Part shown: positions 1 through 10,508 of the stretch, one piece after another | Numbering within the stretch: the first letter of the stretch is position 1 | Layout of the letters: the number at the start of each line of letters is the position of its first letter | DNA from: Ruminococcus sp. | Lineage (GTDB): Bacteria > Bacillota > Clostridia > Oscillospirales > Ruminococcaceae | Assembly (NCBI GenBank): GCA_017472145.1 | Contig: JAFUQX010000058.1 | Location: 62,001 to 126,000 of the forward strand | Direction of reading: 5' to 3' | Length of the DNA stretch: 64,000 bases | The notes under the pieces: model-generated | What the model saw: only the letters and a program-made list of their open reading frames with translations | Database searches by the model: none | Told to the model about the DNA's origin: nothing | Position numbers and translations under genes: made by a program

Positions 1-1309
1 TCGTTCCGATATAGCGTCTCTTTGCAGAGGTCAGCTGCCGCAGGGAGAGACTTGCGGAAAGGCCCTTCTTTGTAATCGGTGCATTCAGGCGGCTGTCAAA
101 ATAGATCTCCTCCCTCCCGCCGGAAATTGCCCGTACCGGAGAGATGGAAGCTACCTTTCGTGTTTTGAATACAATCAGAAGGGCAGAGAGTACAAGAAGC
201 AGGGCGGCACACAACATACTCTTTCCAGTGGAAAGTCCTTCTGTAGGAAGAACGCCTGTAATCGTCTGACAAATAGCGCCTATGAAGCCTTCGATGGGAA
301 AGGCCAGAAGGCTGCCCAGCACTACACCTGTCACCTGCGCAAGAAGATATTGCAACAGGATAACCGCTCTGATTTTTCCCTTGGAGAAGCCCTGCGATTT
401 CAGAACACCCAGGGTCACATAATCAATTTCAATTTCTGTACCGATGCTGTGACTCATGACAATAAGCACGATGAGGAAGAGAAATACCGCAAAGGCCAGT
501 ACAATATCCAGCACAATGTCCGGCATAAGGGTGCTGTAGCGAACAGACTGATCTATATTCAGCGCACCTGTAGCCACATCGATAAGCCCTGTTTCCAGAT
601 TGAGCTGGCGCTGGAACTTCGCCGCAGAAAGCCCTGCGTCTTCCGCCTGGTGGACACGAACTACAGTGAATATACTGTGCATATCCTCTGTTTCCAGAGG
701 CTGACACAGCTCATACAGCTCCTCATAATCCTCATGACCTATGAAAACCAGCTTCCAACCAATGACCATCGAGCCCTGAAGCGGCTCCTCCACAAAGCCC
801 TTGACTGTAAATTCCGCACGGTTATCATTGATCAGATGCACTGTAATGGTATCCCCTACGCTGCACGTCAGCTTGGATTTCAGCCCCAGAGGAAGATAGA
901 TCTCCCCCTTCTGAATCTCTGGCAAGTTGCCCATATATCCATTCTGATTCTCATTATACAGTCTGATTTCCTCTGTATGCGTTGTCAGGAAGTAGGAATT
1001 CGGGTCATTGATCTCCCCTACATCTGCGCCGTTTGTGGCGATTGCATCAAAATAATCCACACGCTCTACAAGCGCACTTTTTTCCACAGCCGTACGTATT
1101 TCATCGGTCAGGCGTGTTGTTCTGACATAGGCATTCACGTCTCCGATATCTGAATAGGAATGAGAGGCTTCAATGGCGGTTCGGTAGTTATCCTGCGCAC
1201 TGAGGATAGAGGTCATCACTGTAATAACAATGGCCGTGAGCAGCATCACACTGATGAATGTCCCCTTTTTCTTCCGGATATTCGCTTTCAGTAAGGTTAA
1301 AATCTCCAT
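1..1309 (-). CDS. ABC transporter permease, FtsX/MacB-like (3' part beyond window)
   Basis: This is the membrane subunit of an ABC exporter. The start (MEILTLLKANIRKK) lies 10 bp after the stop of the ATPase gene, whose last codons supply the AGGTGA ribosome binding site. A first membrane helix at about residues 16-36 is followed by a large extracytoplasmic domain of some 230 residues. Further helices follow (for example around LDIVLAFAVFLFLIVLIVMS and LLLVLSALLIVF). This is the MacB/FtsX permease layout, and only about the N-terminal half is present. Together with the upstream ATPase and two-component genes it resembles stress- or peptide-responsive exporters of Firmicutes. The substrate cannot be deduced. 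Confidence 0.85.
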   Translation of the reverse strand, partial: MEILTLLKANIRKKKGTFISVMLLTAIVITVMTSILSAQDNYRTAIEASHSYSDIGDVNAYVRTTRLTDEIRTAVEKSALVERVDYFDAIATNGADVGEINDPNSYFLTTHTEEIRLYNENQNGYMGNLPEIQKGEIYLPLGLKSKLTCSVGDTITVHLINDNRAEFTVKGFVEEPLQGSMVIGWKLVFIGHEDYEELYELCQPLETEDMHSIFTVVRVHQAEDAGLSAAKFQRQLNLETGLIDVATGALNIDQSVRYSTLMPDIVLDIVLAFAVFLFLIVLIVMSHSIGTEIEIDYVTLGVLKSQGFSKGKIRAVILLQYLLAQVTGVVLGSLLAFPIEGFIGAICQTITGVLPTEGLSTGKSMLCAALLLVLSALLIVFKTRKVASISPVRAISGGREEIYFDSRLNAPITKKGLSASLSLRQLTSAKRRYIGT

Positions 1310-1319
1310 TTCCGTCACC

Positions 1320-2081
1320 TCACCATTTCATAGAGGCCAGCCAGGCATTGACCTGGGTCTCGCGGCTCTGCTCCTCGTTGGGACTGTATGGCGGAAGGGG
1401 CAGCTCACCAATGATTTTTCCATCCTCGATATAGAGGATTCGTGTAGCCCGGAGAGCGGCTCTCAGGTCATGGGTGACCATGAGGATGCTCTGTCCGGAG
1501 TGATTCAGCCCCGTGAGGAGGTTCAGTACATCCGTGGTATTTTTTCGGTTCAGTGCACCGGTAGGCTCATCTGCAAATAAGAGTTTCGGCGTATTCACAA
1601 CGGCTCTTGCAATGGCGCATCTCTGCTGCTCGCCGCCGGATACCTGGGACGGCAGATGCGTTTTGATATGGGTAAGGCCCATCTGCTCCAGAAGCTGCCC
1701 GGTGCGCTGTCTTACCTCAGATGCTGTTCTTTCCTTGTTCAGATAGCCGGAAACAGCGATGTTTTCAAACAGAGACAGGTTGCTCACAAGGTACATCTGC
1801 TGGAAGATAAAGCCGAAATCCGTATGACGAAGCTTCGCCAGAGCCTTTTCCTTCATGGTGACAAGATCTTCGCCGTTATAGAGCACCTGTCCGGCCGTGG
1901 CTCTGTCCATGCCGCTGAGAGCATAGAGCAAGGTGGATTTTCCTGAGCCGGATGCCCCCATAATAACTGTGAAGTCGCCCTCATACAGCTCAAAATCAAT
2001 ATGGGACAGAATGTGGAGCTGACCGCCGTTATGGGCAAAACTCTTGCAAAGTCCTTTTGCTGACAGAATCGTGTTTTTCAT
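1320..2081 (-). CDS. ABC transporter ATP-binding protein (MacB/LolD-type)
   Basis: This is the ATPase subunit, 253 aa, partnering the permease that follows. Walker [10 protein letters not shown] is at residues 42-50, the Q-loop (FIFQQ) at about 91-95, the signature VSGGEQQ at 147-153, Walker B LLFADEP at 167-173 and the switch His in MVTHD near 205. The insertion of the MacB/LolD/FtsE group is recognisable. An AAGGAAT-like Shine-Dalgarno precedes the ATG. A promoter-like element with an 11-bp-spaced direct repeat lies just upstream, and an OmpR-type regulator is encoded about 1.6 kb upstream, so regulation by that system is likely. Confidence 0.93.
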   Translation of the reverse strand: MKNTILSAKGLCKSFAHNGGQLHILSHIDFELYEGDFTVIMGASGSGKSTLLYALSGMDRATAGQVLYNGEDLVTMKEKALAKLRHTDFGFIFQQMYLVSNLSLFENIAVSGYLNKERTASEVRQRTGQLLEQMGLTHIKTHLPSQVSGGEQQRCAIARAVVNTPKLLFADEPTGALNRKNTTDVLNLLTGLNHSGQSILMVTHDLRAALRATRILYIEDGKIIGELPLPPYSPNEEQSRETQVNAWLASMKW

Positions 2082-2112
2082 AAGTATATTCCTTTCTGTT
2101 TATGATACCTCT

Positions 2113-2149
2113 ATTCTATCAGACAGGATATTAAGAAGTCCTTAAGAAG
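2113..2149 (-). promoter_or_regulatory. Promoter of ABC transporter with direct repeat, probable response-regulator site
   Basis: On the minus strand a -10-like TAGAAT (2113-2118) has no recognisable -35. The -35 position is instead covered by two exact copies of CTTCTTAA (plus-strand coordinates 2142-2149 and 2131-2138) spaced exactly 11 bp. OmpR-family regulators typically bind such half-sites one helical turn apart and activate promoters lacking a -35. The regulator at 3727-4416 is the obvious candidate. This assignment is inference. Confidence 0.55.
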
Positions 2150-2150
2150 C

Positions 2151-2585
2151 TTAAATTTCATGCTTTTGCATCAGACACAGGAAATCATCTGCCTTAAAGC
2201 CGTGCTTCTCATAGAATCCCTCTGTACATTCTCCATGCAGAGTGATGAGAAAATGATGATAAATTCCCTTGAATTTGAGATATTCTATAAACTCCTCCAG
2301 AAGCCGGCCGCCGATCCCCTGTCTTTGCATAGCCTTATCCACCCAGAATTCCAGTATCTGAAAATGGATGCCGTCAAAATAGGTCTCACCCCTTCCCAGA
2401 AGAACCGCTGCAATTTTTCCGTCTGCCCTTTCCATTACACCTTCAAATTTCGGCGTACGGAAAAAATCGGTCAGACGTTCCACAGCCTGCTCCTTTGTCC
2501 AGCTGTCATTCCACGGCTCGCTGTTAAAAACAGAAATGTAGGATTCCGCAATTTCTTCTATATCATTTTCTGTTATTCTTATCAT
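2151..2585 (-). CDS. GNAT family N-acetyltransferase
   Basis: A 144-aa acetyl-CoA-dependent acetyltransferase of the GNAT fold. The pyrophosphate-binding motif A is seen as QRQGIGGRLL near residues 90-99, preceded by the beta-4 strand LEFWVD and followed by the C-terminal GFYEKHGFKADDF element typical of small-molecule or protein acetylating members. The start ATG overlaps the stop of the histidine kinase gene (ATGA), so the two are translationally coupled. The substrate is unknown. Linkage to a sensor system and an exporter would fit a resistance or modification role, but that is only context. Confidence 0.85.
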   Translation of the reverse strand: MIRITENDIEEIAESYISVFNSEPWNDSWTKEQAVERLTDFFRTPKFEGVMERADGKIAAVLLGRGETYFDGIHFQILEFWVDKAMQRQGIGGRLLEEFIEYLKFKGIYHHFLITLHGECTEGFYEKHGFKADDFLCLMQKHEI

Positions 2586-3730
2586 TCCGATTCCTCCTGA
2601 ATCACCGGCAGAGCAATCGTCACTTCCAGTCCGTCTGCATGATTATGCAGCAGCACCCTACCATGCATTTGCTCTGTGATGTATTTTACAATATAAAGTC
2701 CCAATCCTGAGCCTTGCTCATTCTCACAGTTCCGGCCCCGGTAAAATTTATCAAAAATAAAGGGCATGTCCTCATCCGGAATGCCTTCGCCATAATCCCG
2801 GAAATGAATTTGTGCATTGCCCTCCGACTGCGTAATGTGAATGTCAATATGACTTTTTGCATATTTCCGGGCATTGTTCACGATATTTTCTGTGATCTGG
2901 ATCAGTCTGTTTTTGTCAGCAGATACAAGCGCTGAAAAAGCAGGTTTTGCAAAGCGGATATCCTCCTGCTCTGCAGAGATCTCCTCCAGCACCGTTTCCA
3001 TAAACCAGCAAAGCTCCAGCTTTTCCGGAGTGATCTTCAGCTTTTCCAGATCAGACAGAGAATGCAGGAACAGATCATTGGTCAGCCGTGAAACCTCATC
3101 GCACTTCTTCATAATCACGCTGAGGTATTTCTGCCGCTTCTCAGGCGTGCTGTCCATATTGGCCTCCAGTCCCTCTGCATAAGCCCGAATGGAAGAAATG
3201 GGCGTTTTGATGTCGTGAGAAAGCGTGGCAATAACGGTTTTGTTATTCTCGATGGCCTCCCGTTCGCAGGAGCGGGCCTTGGTGATCTCCCGGCGCATGC
3301 TGTCAAAGGCCCATGTAAATGCGCCGAAATAGTTGGAACGTTCATACTTCAGGGAAATATCAAAATTACCCTGTGCGATTTTCCGGGCGAATGCCTTCAT
3401 CTTATCAAAGGGACGCAGGACGGCAAAATAGATATAGCCAAAAGCGGCTGCAATACAGGCAATACACAGGCCGCACAGAATGAAGAGTCTGTCTCCTCCG
3501 CTGGAAACCGACTGAACGGTACGGATCTCCTCCCGGAGCATTTCCGTTTTCTCCGCCATCCGGTCCAGATCACCGGACTCAGCCAGCTGCTGGATCTCGT
3601 TCAGAGCCACAAGCTGCTCTGAACGGGTATCCTCTGACTGAAGCTGCAAACCGGATGTATAAAGCAGACCTGTAACCACAAGCACGGCAGCAGCAAAAAC
3701 AGACGCTATGAAAATCAGCTTGCTTTTCAC
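2582..3730 (-). CDS. Sensor histidine kinase
   Basis: A 382-aa membrane sensor kinase. Transmembrane helices are at about residues 5-25 and 82-104, enclosing a short (about 55 aa) extracytoplasmic loop. A HAMP region follows, then the dimerisation box ATLSHDIKTPISS with the phospho-acceptor His172, and an ATPase domain with an N-box (ENIVNNARKYA), G1 (DYGEGIPD) and G2 (GSGLGLYIVK). It starts at a GTG that overlaps the stop of the response regulator gene, so the pair is co-translated. The small sensing loop suggests it senses within the membrane or through a partner such as the nearby ABC permease. Confidence 0.94.
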   Translation of the reverse strand: MKSKLIFIASVFAAAVLVVTGLLYTSGLQLQSEDTRSEQLVALNEIQQLAESGDLDRMAEKTEMLREEIRTVQSVSSGGDRLFILCGLCIACIAAAFGYIYFAVLRPFDKMKAFARKIAQGNFDISLKYERSNYFGAFTWAFDSMRREITKARSCEREAIENNKTVIATLSHDIKTPISSIRAYAEGLEANMDSTPEKRQKYLSVIMKKCDEVSRLTNDLFLHSLSDLEKLKITPEKLELCWFMETVLEEISAEQEDIRFAKPAFSALVSADKNRLIQITENIVNNARKYAKSHIDIHITQSEGNAQIHFRDYGEGIPDEDMPFIFDKFYRGRNCENEQGSGLGLYIVKYITEQMHGRVLLHNHADGLEVTIALPVIQEESE

Positions 3731-4416
3731 TCTGTCACCTCCAGCATATAACCTACCTTGAATACCGTTTTAATGTATTGCGGCTTGGCCGGATCCTCCT
3801 CCAGCTTCTCCCTCAGCCAGCGGATATGTACTGTCAGCGTGGACGGCTCTACCATAGAAAATGCACCCCATACCTCCGAAAGCAGCTTTTCCTTCGGAAT
3901 GGCTGTATTTTTATGCCCGCAGAGATAGGCAAGCAAATCGAATTCACGCAGAGAAAGAGAGACAGGCTGTCCTTTTCTGATAACAGAGCGTGCAGTAATA
4001 TTGACAGAAACCTCTCCGAACCGGACGGTTTTTTCCTCCTCAAAAAAGCCGTAGGTACGGCGAATCAGGGCATTCACCCGGGACAGAAGTTCCTTCATGG
4101 AATAGGGCTTGGGCAGATAATCATCTCCGCCGATGTCAAAGCCTGTAATCCGGTCGGTTTCACTGGTTCGTGCGCTGGCAAAGATCACCGGAACAGTGGA
4201 CACACGCCGCAGCTCCTGACACAGCTCAAAGCCTGTTGCATCGGGCAGGTTGATGTCCAGCAGAATCAGGTGATAGGTGTGCTCCGAAAGCAGCTGGAAG
4301 GCCTGCTCTCCCGTTTCAGCGCAGGCTACAGCATAACCGTAGCTTTCCAGCATGTCCGAAATGATGAAGGATAGATCCTCATCATCATCAATGATCAGAA
4401 TGTGTTTTTCAGACAT
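3727..4416 (-). CDS. Response regulator, OmpR/PhoB family
   Basis: A DNA-binding response regulator, about 229 aa. The receiver domain has the acidic pair in ILIIDDDED, the phospho-acceptor Asp near 54 (LILLDINLPD) and the conserved Lys in LPKPYS. The C-terminal winged helix shows LSLREFDLLAYL and VHIRWLREKLEEDP..YIKTVFKVGYML. Of two in-frame ATGs I chose the second because the AAGGAG box sits 7 nt before it. The gene follows gatB after a short gap and overlaps the kinase gene. Its likely targets include the repeat-bearing promoter at 2113-2149. Confidence 0.95.
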   Translation of the reverse strand: MSEKHILIIDDDEDLSFIISDMLESYGYAVACAETGEQAFQLLSEHTYHLILLDINLPDATGFELCQELRRVSTVPVIFASARTSETDRITGFDIGGDDYLPKPYSMKELLSRVNALIRRTYGFFEEEKTVRFGEVSVNITARSVIRKGQPVSLSLREFDLLAYLCGHKNTAIPKEKLLSEVWGAFSMVEPSTLTVHIRWLREKLEEDPAKPQYIKTVFKVGYMLEVTE

Positions 4417-4442
4417 AGACATTCTCCTTGTGTTGTTTTCTT

Positions 4443-5879
4443 CTATTCACTCAGCATGTGGGTGACAATTTCCCGGATAAGGCTGGGATTGGCCTTTCCG
4501 CCGGAGCGTTTCATGCACTGACCCACCAGATAGCCGAGGGCCTTGCCCTTTCCATTTCTATAATCCAAAACAGACTTCTGATTGTCCGAAAAAACCTCTC
4601 TCACCAGCTGTCTGAGCTCCTCCCGATTGGAATTCTGCGCCATTCCTTCCTCCTCGATAATCGCAAGAGGCTCTCGTCCCGTTTCCATCATCAGCAGAAA
4701 GGCCTTTTTTCCGGCTGTGTTGGAAATCACACCCTTTTCCACCTGCTCAATAAGCTCTGTGAGCCGCTTTGGTGTGATCGGCGTTTGGCTGATCTTCTGT
4801 CCGGTATCATTCGTATATTTTGCAAGATCAGCCAGAATCCAGTTGCAGATGTTCTTCGGCTTACAGCGGCCGGATTCTGCACAGGCTTCAAATAATGCGG
4901 CTCGCTCTATATCCTCTGTAATCAAGGCAGCGTCGATCTCCGCAAAGCCATAATCCTTCATATAGCGCCGTATCTTCGCATGGGGAAGCTCCGGTATACT
5001 CTCCTTCAGGGCCTGTACCTTTTCTTCATCCACCACAATGGTCAGCAGATCCGGCTCTGGAAAATAGCGATAATCCTGCGCATCCTCCTTGGTACGCATG
5101 GGAAAGCTCATGCCCTTTCCATCATCCCAGCGGCGGGTTTCCTGTATGATCGTGCCGCCGCCTTCCAGAATTTCGATCTGACGCTTCGCTTCATACTCGA
5201 TCCCCCTTACAGCTGCACGAAAGCTGTTGACGTTCTTCATTTCACACCGCACTGTAAGCTCCCTTGTGCCCTTCTCCCGGACAGAAACGTTTACATCACA
5301 GCGGATAGAACCCTCCTGCATCTTGCAGTCGGAAATTCCCAGGCAGAGCAGGATCGACCGGATGGTTTCCAGATAAGCTCTGGCTTCGGCACTGCTGCGC
5401 AGGTCCGGCTCGGAGACAATTTCAATCAGCGGCACACCGCACCGATTCAGATCGGCCAGCGAACCTGGATATGCTCCATCATGAAGCAGCTTTCCGGCAT
5501 CCTCCTCAATATGAATGCGATTCACACGGATACGCCGTGCTTCACCGCCGACCAGAATGTCCAGATACCCATTTTCACATAAAGGAACATCGGCCTGGGA
5601 TATCTGATAGCCCTTGGGCAGGTCCGGGTAAAAATAATTTTTTCTGTCCTGGCGGCAGACCGTGTTTATATGACAGTTCAAGGCATGTCCCATACGGATG
5701 GCATATTCCACGACCTTTTCATTCAGTGTGGGAAGCGCACCGGGAAGTCCCATGCATACAGGGCAGATCTGTGTGTTGACATCCATTCCAAAGGCGCTGC
5801 GGCAGCTGCAATAGATCTTGGACTGCGTGTTCAGCTCGGCGTGAACCTCCAGCCCGATGACGATTTCATAATCCTTCAT
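4443..5879 (-). CDS. gatB: Asp-tRNA(Asn)/Glu-tRNA(Gln) amidotransferase subunit B
   Basis: The tRNA-binding and kinase subunit of GatCAB, 478 aa. It phosphorylates the side chain of Glu or Asp misacylated on tRNA before transamidation. The N-terminal YEIVIGLEVHAEL signature, the cysteine-containing YCSCRSAFG..CPVCMGLPGALP metal site and the C-terminal YqeY-like helical tail (SLIREIVTHML) are all present. Translation is assigned to the ATG at 5879 because it overlaps the gatA stop (ATGA). The presence of GatCAB suggests that glutaminyl- and/or asparaginyl-tRNA are made by the indirect route. Confidence 0.97.
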   Translation of the reverse strand: MKDYEIVIGLEVHAELNTQSKIYCSCRSAFGMDVNTQICPVCMGLPGALPTLNEKVVEYAIRMGHALNCHINTVCRQDRKNYFYPDLPKGYQISQADVPLCENGYLDILVGGEARRIRVNRIHIEEDAGKLLHDGAYPGSLADLNRCGVPLIEIVSEPDLRSSAEARAYLETIRSILLCLGISDCKMQEGSIRCDVNVSVREKGTRELTVRCEMKNVNSFRAAVRGIEYEAKRQIEILEGGGTIIQETRRWDDGKGMSFPMRTKEDAQDYRYFPEPDLLTIVVDEEKVQALKESIPELPHAKIRRYMKDYGFAEIDAALITEDIERAALFEACAESGRCKPKNICNWILADLAKYTNDTGQKISQTPITPKRLTELIEQVEKGVISNTAGKKAFLLMMETGREPLAIIEEEGMAQNSNREELRQLVREVFSDNQKSVLDYRNGKGKALGYLVGQCMKRSGGKANPSLIREIVTHMLSE

Positions 5880-7336
5880 ATAACCGTACCTCCCGACCAA
5901 AAGCCTCCGCACAGCGTTTCATATGCATAGGCAGCATTCAGCAGCACCTGTTCAGAAAAGGCCGGAGCCATCATCTGCATGCCCATAGGCAGACCGGATG
6001 CGGTCTTTCCGCAGGGAACACTGATGGCCGGAAGTCCGGACAGATTGGCTGTAACTGTACAGATATCACTCATATACAGCTTCAGAGGATCATCCGACTT
6101 TTCTCCCAGCGGAAAGGCCGGCGTGGGATAGGTAGGCGTGATGAGAATATCACATTCCCGGAAGGCATCGGCAAGCTCCCGCTTTATGCGCTGCTGTGCA
6201 GCCCTGGCTTTTTTATAATATGCATCATAATAACCGGAGCTGAGTACAAATGTGCCCAGCATGACCCGGCGTTTCACCTCATCACCAAAGCCTTCGCTGC
6301 GTGTTCTTTCATACATATCCGTAAGCCCCTTGTAATGCTTCGCACGAAAGCCATAGCGAACGCCGTCATAGCGTGCCAGGTTGGAGGAGGCCTCTGCGGA
6401 AGCAATGATATAGTAGGCACTCACTGCGTATTCCGTATCAGGGAGAGAGATCTCACGAACAGACGCACCGGCCTGCTCCAGGAGACGTATTCCCTCCCAG
6501 ACAGCCACCGACACCTCCGGGCAAATGCCATCCCCGAAATATTCCCTGGGCACACCTATGCGCAGCCCTTGCACCTTGCCGCTGAGGGCGGAAGCGAAAT
6601 CCGGATATTCCCTGCGGACGGTGGTTGCATCCATCTGATCTCTGCCGCAGATCAGGCTGTACAGCATCGCCGTATCCCGGACTGTTTTTCCCATAGGGCC
6701 GATCTGCTCCAGAGAAGAAGCATAGGCCACAAGGCCATAACGGGAGACGCTGCCATAGGTAGGCTTCAGTCCTACAATTCCGCAGAGCGCCGCAGGCTGA
6801 CGAATTGAACCGCCCGTATCCGAGCCAAGAGAAAGAATCGTTTCACCGGCGGCCACGGCCGCTGCACTTCCTCCGGAAGATCCGCCGGGTACATATTCCG
6901 GATTGTGAGGATTGTGCGTCACTTTCATATAAGAGGTCTCTGTAGAAGCGCCCATGGCAAATTCATCCATATTAGTCTTTCCTGTAATGACCATTCCGGC
7001 CCGTCGTACCTTTTCTGTAACGGCGGCATCATAGGGCGGCACGTAGTTCTCCAGCATACGAGAGGCACAGGTGGTGCGAATTCCCTTGGTGGAAATATTA
7101 TCCTTCAGGGCGATGGGAATTCCGGCCAGAGGATGCAGCGCACGACCTTCGGCTATGGCTTTGTCTACGGCTTCCGCCTGCTGCATTACATCCTCACAAC
7201 GTGTAATATAAGCACCGATCCGTTCCTCAGAAGTCTCTGTGCGTTCCAGCACCTCCTGGCTGATCTCAGCGGCACTGCATTCCTTCCGCCGCAGCATATC
7301 CGACAGCTCGGTGGCCGTTTTTTCATACAGATTCAT
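5876..7336 (-). CDS. gatA: Asp-tRNA(Asn)/Glu-tRNA(Gln) amidotransferase subunit A
   Basis: The glutaminase subunit of GatCAB, 486 aa. The amidase-signature triad is complete: Lys78 in ALKDNIST, the cis-Ser of PGGSSGGSAAA (about 154) and the nucleophile Ser (about 177) in GSDTGGSIRQPAA. The ATG at 7336 is preferred because GGAGGG lies 8 nt upstream, right after the gatC stop. The upstream in-frame extension would overlap gatC. The order gatC-gatA-gatB is the usual one in Firmicutes. Confidence 0.97.
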   Translation of the reverse strand: MNLYEKTATELSDMLRRKECSAAEISQEVLERTETSEERIGAYITRCEDVMQQAEAVDKAIAEGRALHPLAGIPIALKDNISTKGIRTTCASRMLENYVPPYDAAVTEKVRRAGMVITGKTNMDEFAMGASTETSYMKVTHNPHNPEYVPGGSSGGSAAAVAAGETILSLGSDTGGSIRQPAALCGIVGLKPTYGSVSRYGLVAYASSLEQIGPMGKTVRDTAMLYSLICGRDQMDATTVRREYPDFASALSGKVQGLRIGVPREYFGDGICPEVSVAVWEGIRLLEQAGASVREISLPDTEYAVSAYYIIASAEASSNLARYDGVRYGFRAKHYKGLTDMYERTRSEGFGDEVKRRVMLGTFVLSSGYYDAYYKKARAAQQRIKRELADAFRECDILITPTYPTPAFPLGEKSDDPLKLYMSDICTVTANLSGLPAISVPCGKTASGLPMGMQMMAPAFSEQVLLNAAYAYETLCGGFWSGGTVI

Positions 7337-7350
7337 ATTGGCCGCCCTCC

Positions 7351-7620
7351 CTATCCCACGGTTTTCGGTACGGCCAGACATCCAAGCTGTACCTCCGGCG
7401 CATTCATAAGCATTTCTTCTCTTGTAAACTTCCCGTCCTCGGCTTCATCTCTGCGAAGCTGCATAGGGGTTTCTCTGTCCGGAAGAAGCGCATCCTCTGC
7501 TTCCGGTAGATGCTCTGCCATTTTTACAATGGTTTCCATCTCCTTTTCAAATACAGAAAGCGCCTCTGCTTCTATGTGCAGACGGGCCAGCTTTGCAATA
7601 TGCTGAATATCCATTCTCAT
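7351..7620 (-). CDS. gatC: Asp-tRNA(Asn)/Glu-tRNA(Gln) amidotransferase subunit C
   Basis: The small (about 89 aa) subunit that stabilises the GatA-GatB interface. The N-terminal HIAKLARLHI and the central DALLPDRETPMQLRRDEA (the DxLRxDE-like belt that wraps GatA) are recognisable. A GTG three codons earlier is possible, but GAGGA is then too close. The ATG at 7620 has it 9-10 nt away. The gene begins 17 bp after ligA. Confidence 0.93.
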   Translation of the reverse strand: MRMDIQHIAKLARLHIEAEALSVFEKEMETIVKMAEHLPEAEDALLPDRETPMQLRRDEAEDGKFTREEMLMNAPEVQLGCLAVPKTVG

Positions 7621-7637
7621 ATAGGACACTTCCTCTT

Positions 7638-9680
<2,043 letters not shown>

Positions 9681-9733
9681 TTATTATACCACATATTTCA
9701 TCTGAGCACCAGTCTTTTCTGCGGTTTTCCTGT

Positions 9734-10378
9734 CTATCCTCCAAAGGTCATATAGCTCTCCGGCACATCTCCCACGAGAAGTGTTTCCGTCAAGAGATAC
9801 TCATATTCCACCTCTGTTTCCGTCCGGCAAAAGGGAATCGCTCCCGCTGCATGGACGGTCACCTTCACCAGAATGGTATGACAGGTCTGATTGATTCCGG
9901 CGGATTCCAGCAAGCTGACAAGCTGAACCTCCGCACTGCCTATGGGAAGAAATCGGAGGGGAATTTCAGGTCCTCTTCCGGCAAAGAGCCACACGCCGCT
10001 GGCCGTCCCCAAAGACACGGATATTTCATGATCGCGGCTTTCTTCCAGCGTCTCATTCATATCGCGGAGCAGCTGGACCTGAATGCGGTTCACATTTCCA
10101 GAGAGGGTCTCCACCGCTGTGATGCTCCCGTCTGATGCATACTGTACCTCTGCAAAGTCATCATAGTCCGCTGGATGCTCAGACAGTGTTTTCTGAATGC
10201 TACTGCTGATCAGACCGGAGACATAGGCCCGGCACTCCTCATTGCAGACGGCCACGACTACAGGACGGATGCACCGATCCAGCTGAATCAGCAAAAGTAC
10301 AGCCGCAGTCAGCACAGCAGCCATCAACAGAAGCATCCGGACGCTGCGCCGCTGCTCCTCATAAGCCTGGCGTCTCAA
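9734..10378 (-). CDS. yunB: Sporulation protein YunB
   Basis: A membrane-anchored protein of the YunB family, SigE-controlled in Bacillus spores. A basic N-terminus precedes one helix (LLLMAAVLTAAVLLLIQL). The diagnostic core follows: NRIQVQLLRDMNETLEESRDHEISVSLGT-like text, then GRGPEIPLRFLPIGSAEVQLVS and TCHTILVKVTVHA. The only start in this frame is a TTG at 10378 without a Shine-Dalgarno sequence. The strong AGGAGG-ATG upstream opens a different frame (see the short ORF at 10359-10427). Removing one A from the AAAA run at 10381-10384 would fuse the two, so the sequence carries a frameshift or an indel error, or the gene really uses TTG. Confidence 0.8.
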   Translation of the reverse strand: MRRQAYEEQRRSVRMLLLMAAVLTAAVLLLIQLDRCIRPVVVAVCNEECRAYVSGLISSSIQKTLSEHPADYDDFAEVQYASDGSITAVETLSGNVNRIQVQLLRDMNETLEESRDHEISVSLGTASGVWLFAGRGPEIPLRFLPIGSAEVQLVSLLESAGINQTCHTILVKVTVHAAGAIPFCRTETEVEYEYLLTETLLVGDVPESYMTFGG

Positions 10379-10427
10379 CGAAAATCGTCTTCAGGTGCTG
10401 CTCCTGAATCGGGCGATATTTGCTCAT
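10359..10427 (-). CDS. 22-codon ORF overlapping yunB, probable true yunB N-terminus in another frame
   Basis: It reads MSKYRPIQEQHLKTIF and ends 19 bp inside yunB. It has a perfect AGGAGG seven bases before its ATG, whereas the yunB TTG has none. One fewer T in the minus-strand TTTT run would continue it as ..HLKTISLRRQAYEEQ into yunB. I infer it is the displaced start of yunB. A real leader peptide coupled to yunB is the alternative. Confidence 0.45.
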   Translation of the reverse strand: MSKYRPIQEQHLKTIFVETPGL

Positions 10428-10491
10428 AAAAAAACCTCCTGCCATATAGTAGAACATTTGCTTCTGCTATACAGTGTATTCAGGAGGTTTT
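10428..10491 (-). terminator. Long interrupted hairpin after his operon, ends in T-run
   Basis: Arms AAAACCTCCTG (minus strand, from 10491) and CAGGAGGTTTT (ending at 10431) pair over 11 bp. An inner stem TATAGcAGAA/TTCTaCTATA closes on GCAAATG, and the 3' arm runs into seven Ts. It has the form of an intrinsic terminator for hisE. The 3' arm also contains the AGGAGG of the next start codon, so folding would hide that ribosome binding site. Confidence 0.55.
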
Positions 10492-10508
10492 GGGAGTGTG
10501 TCACTCTC

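Noticed and set aside
350-1153. 267-codon plus-strand frame opposite the ABC permease
   Set aside because: The minus-strand frame through 1309 has clear permease helices and operon context. The plus frame is its antisense shadow.
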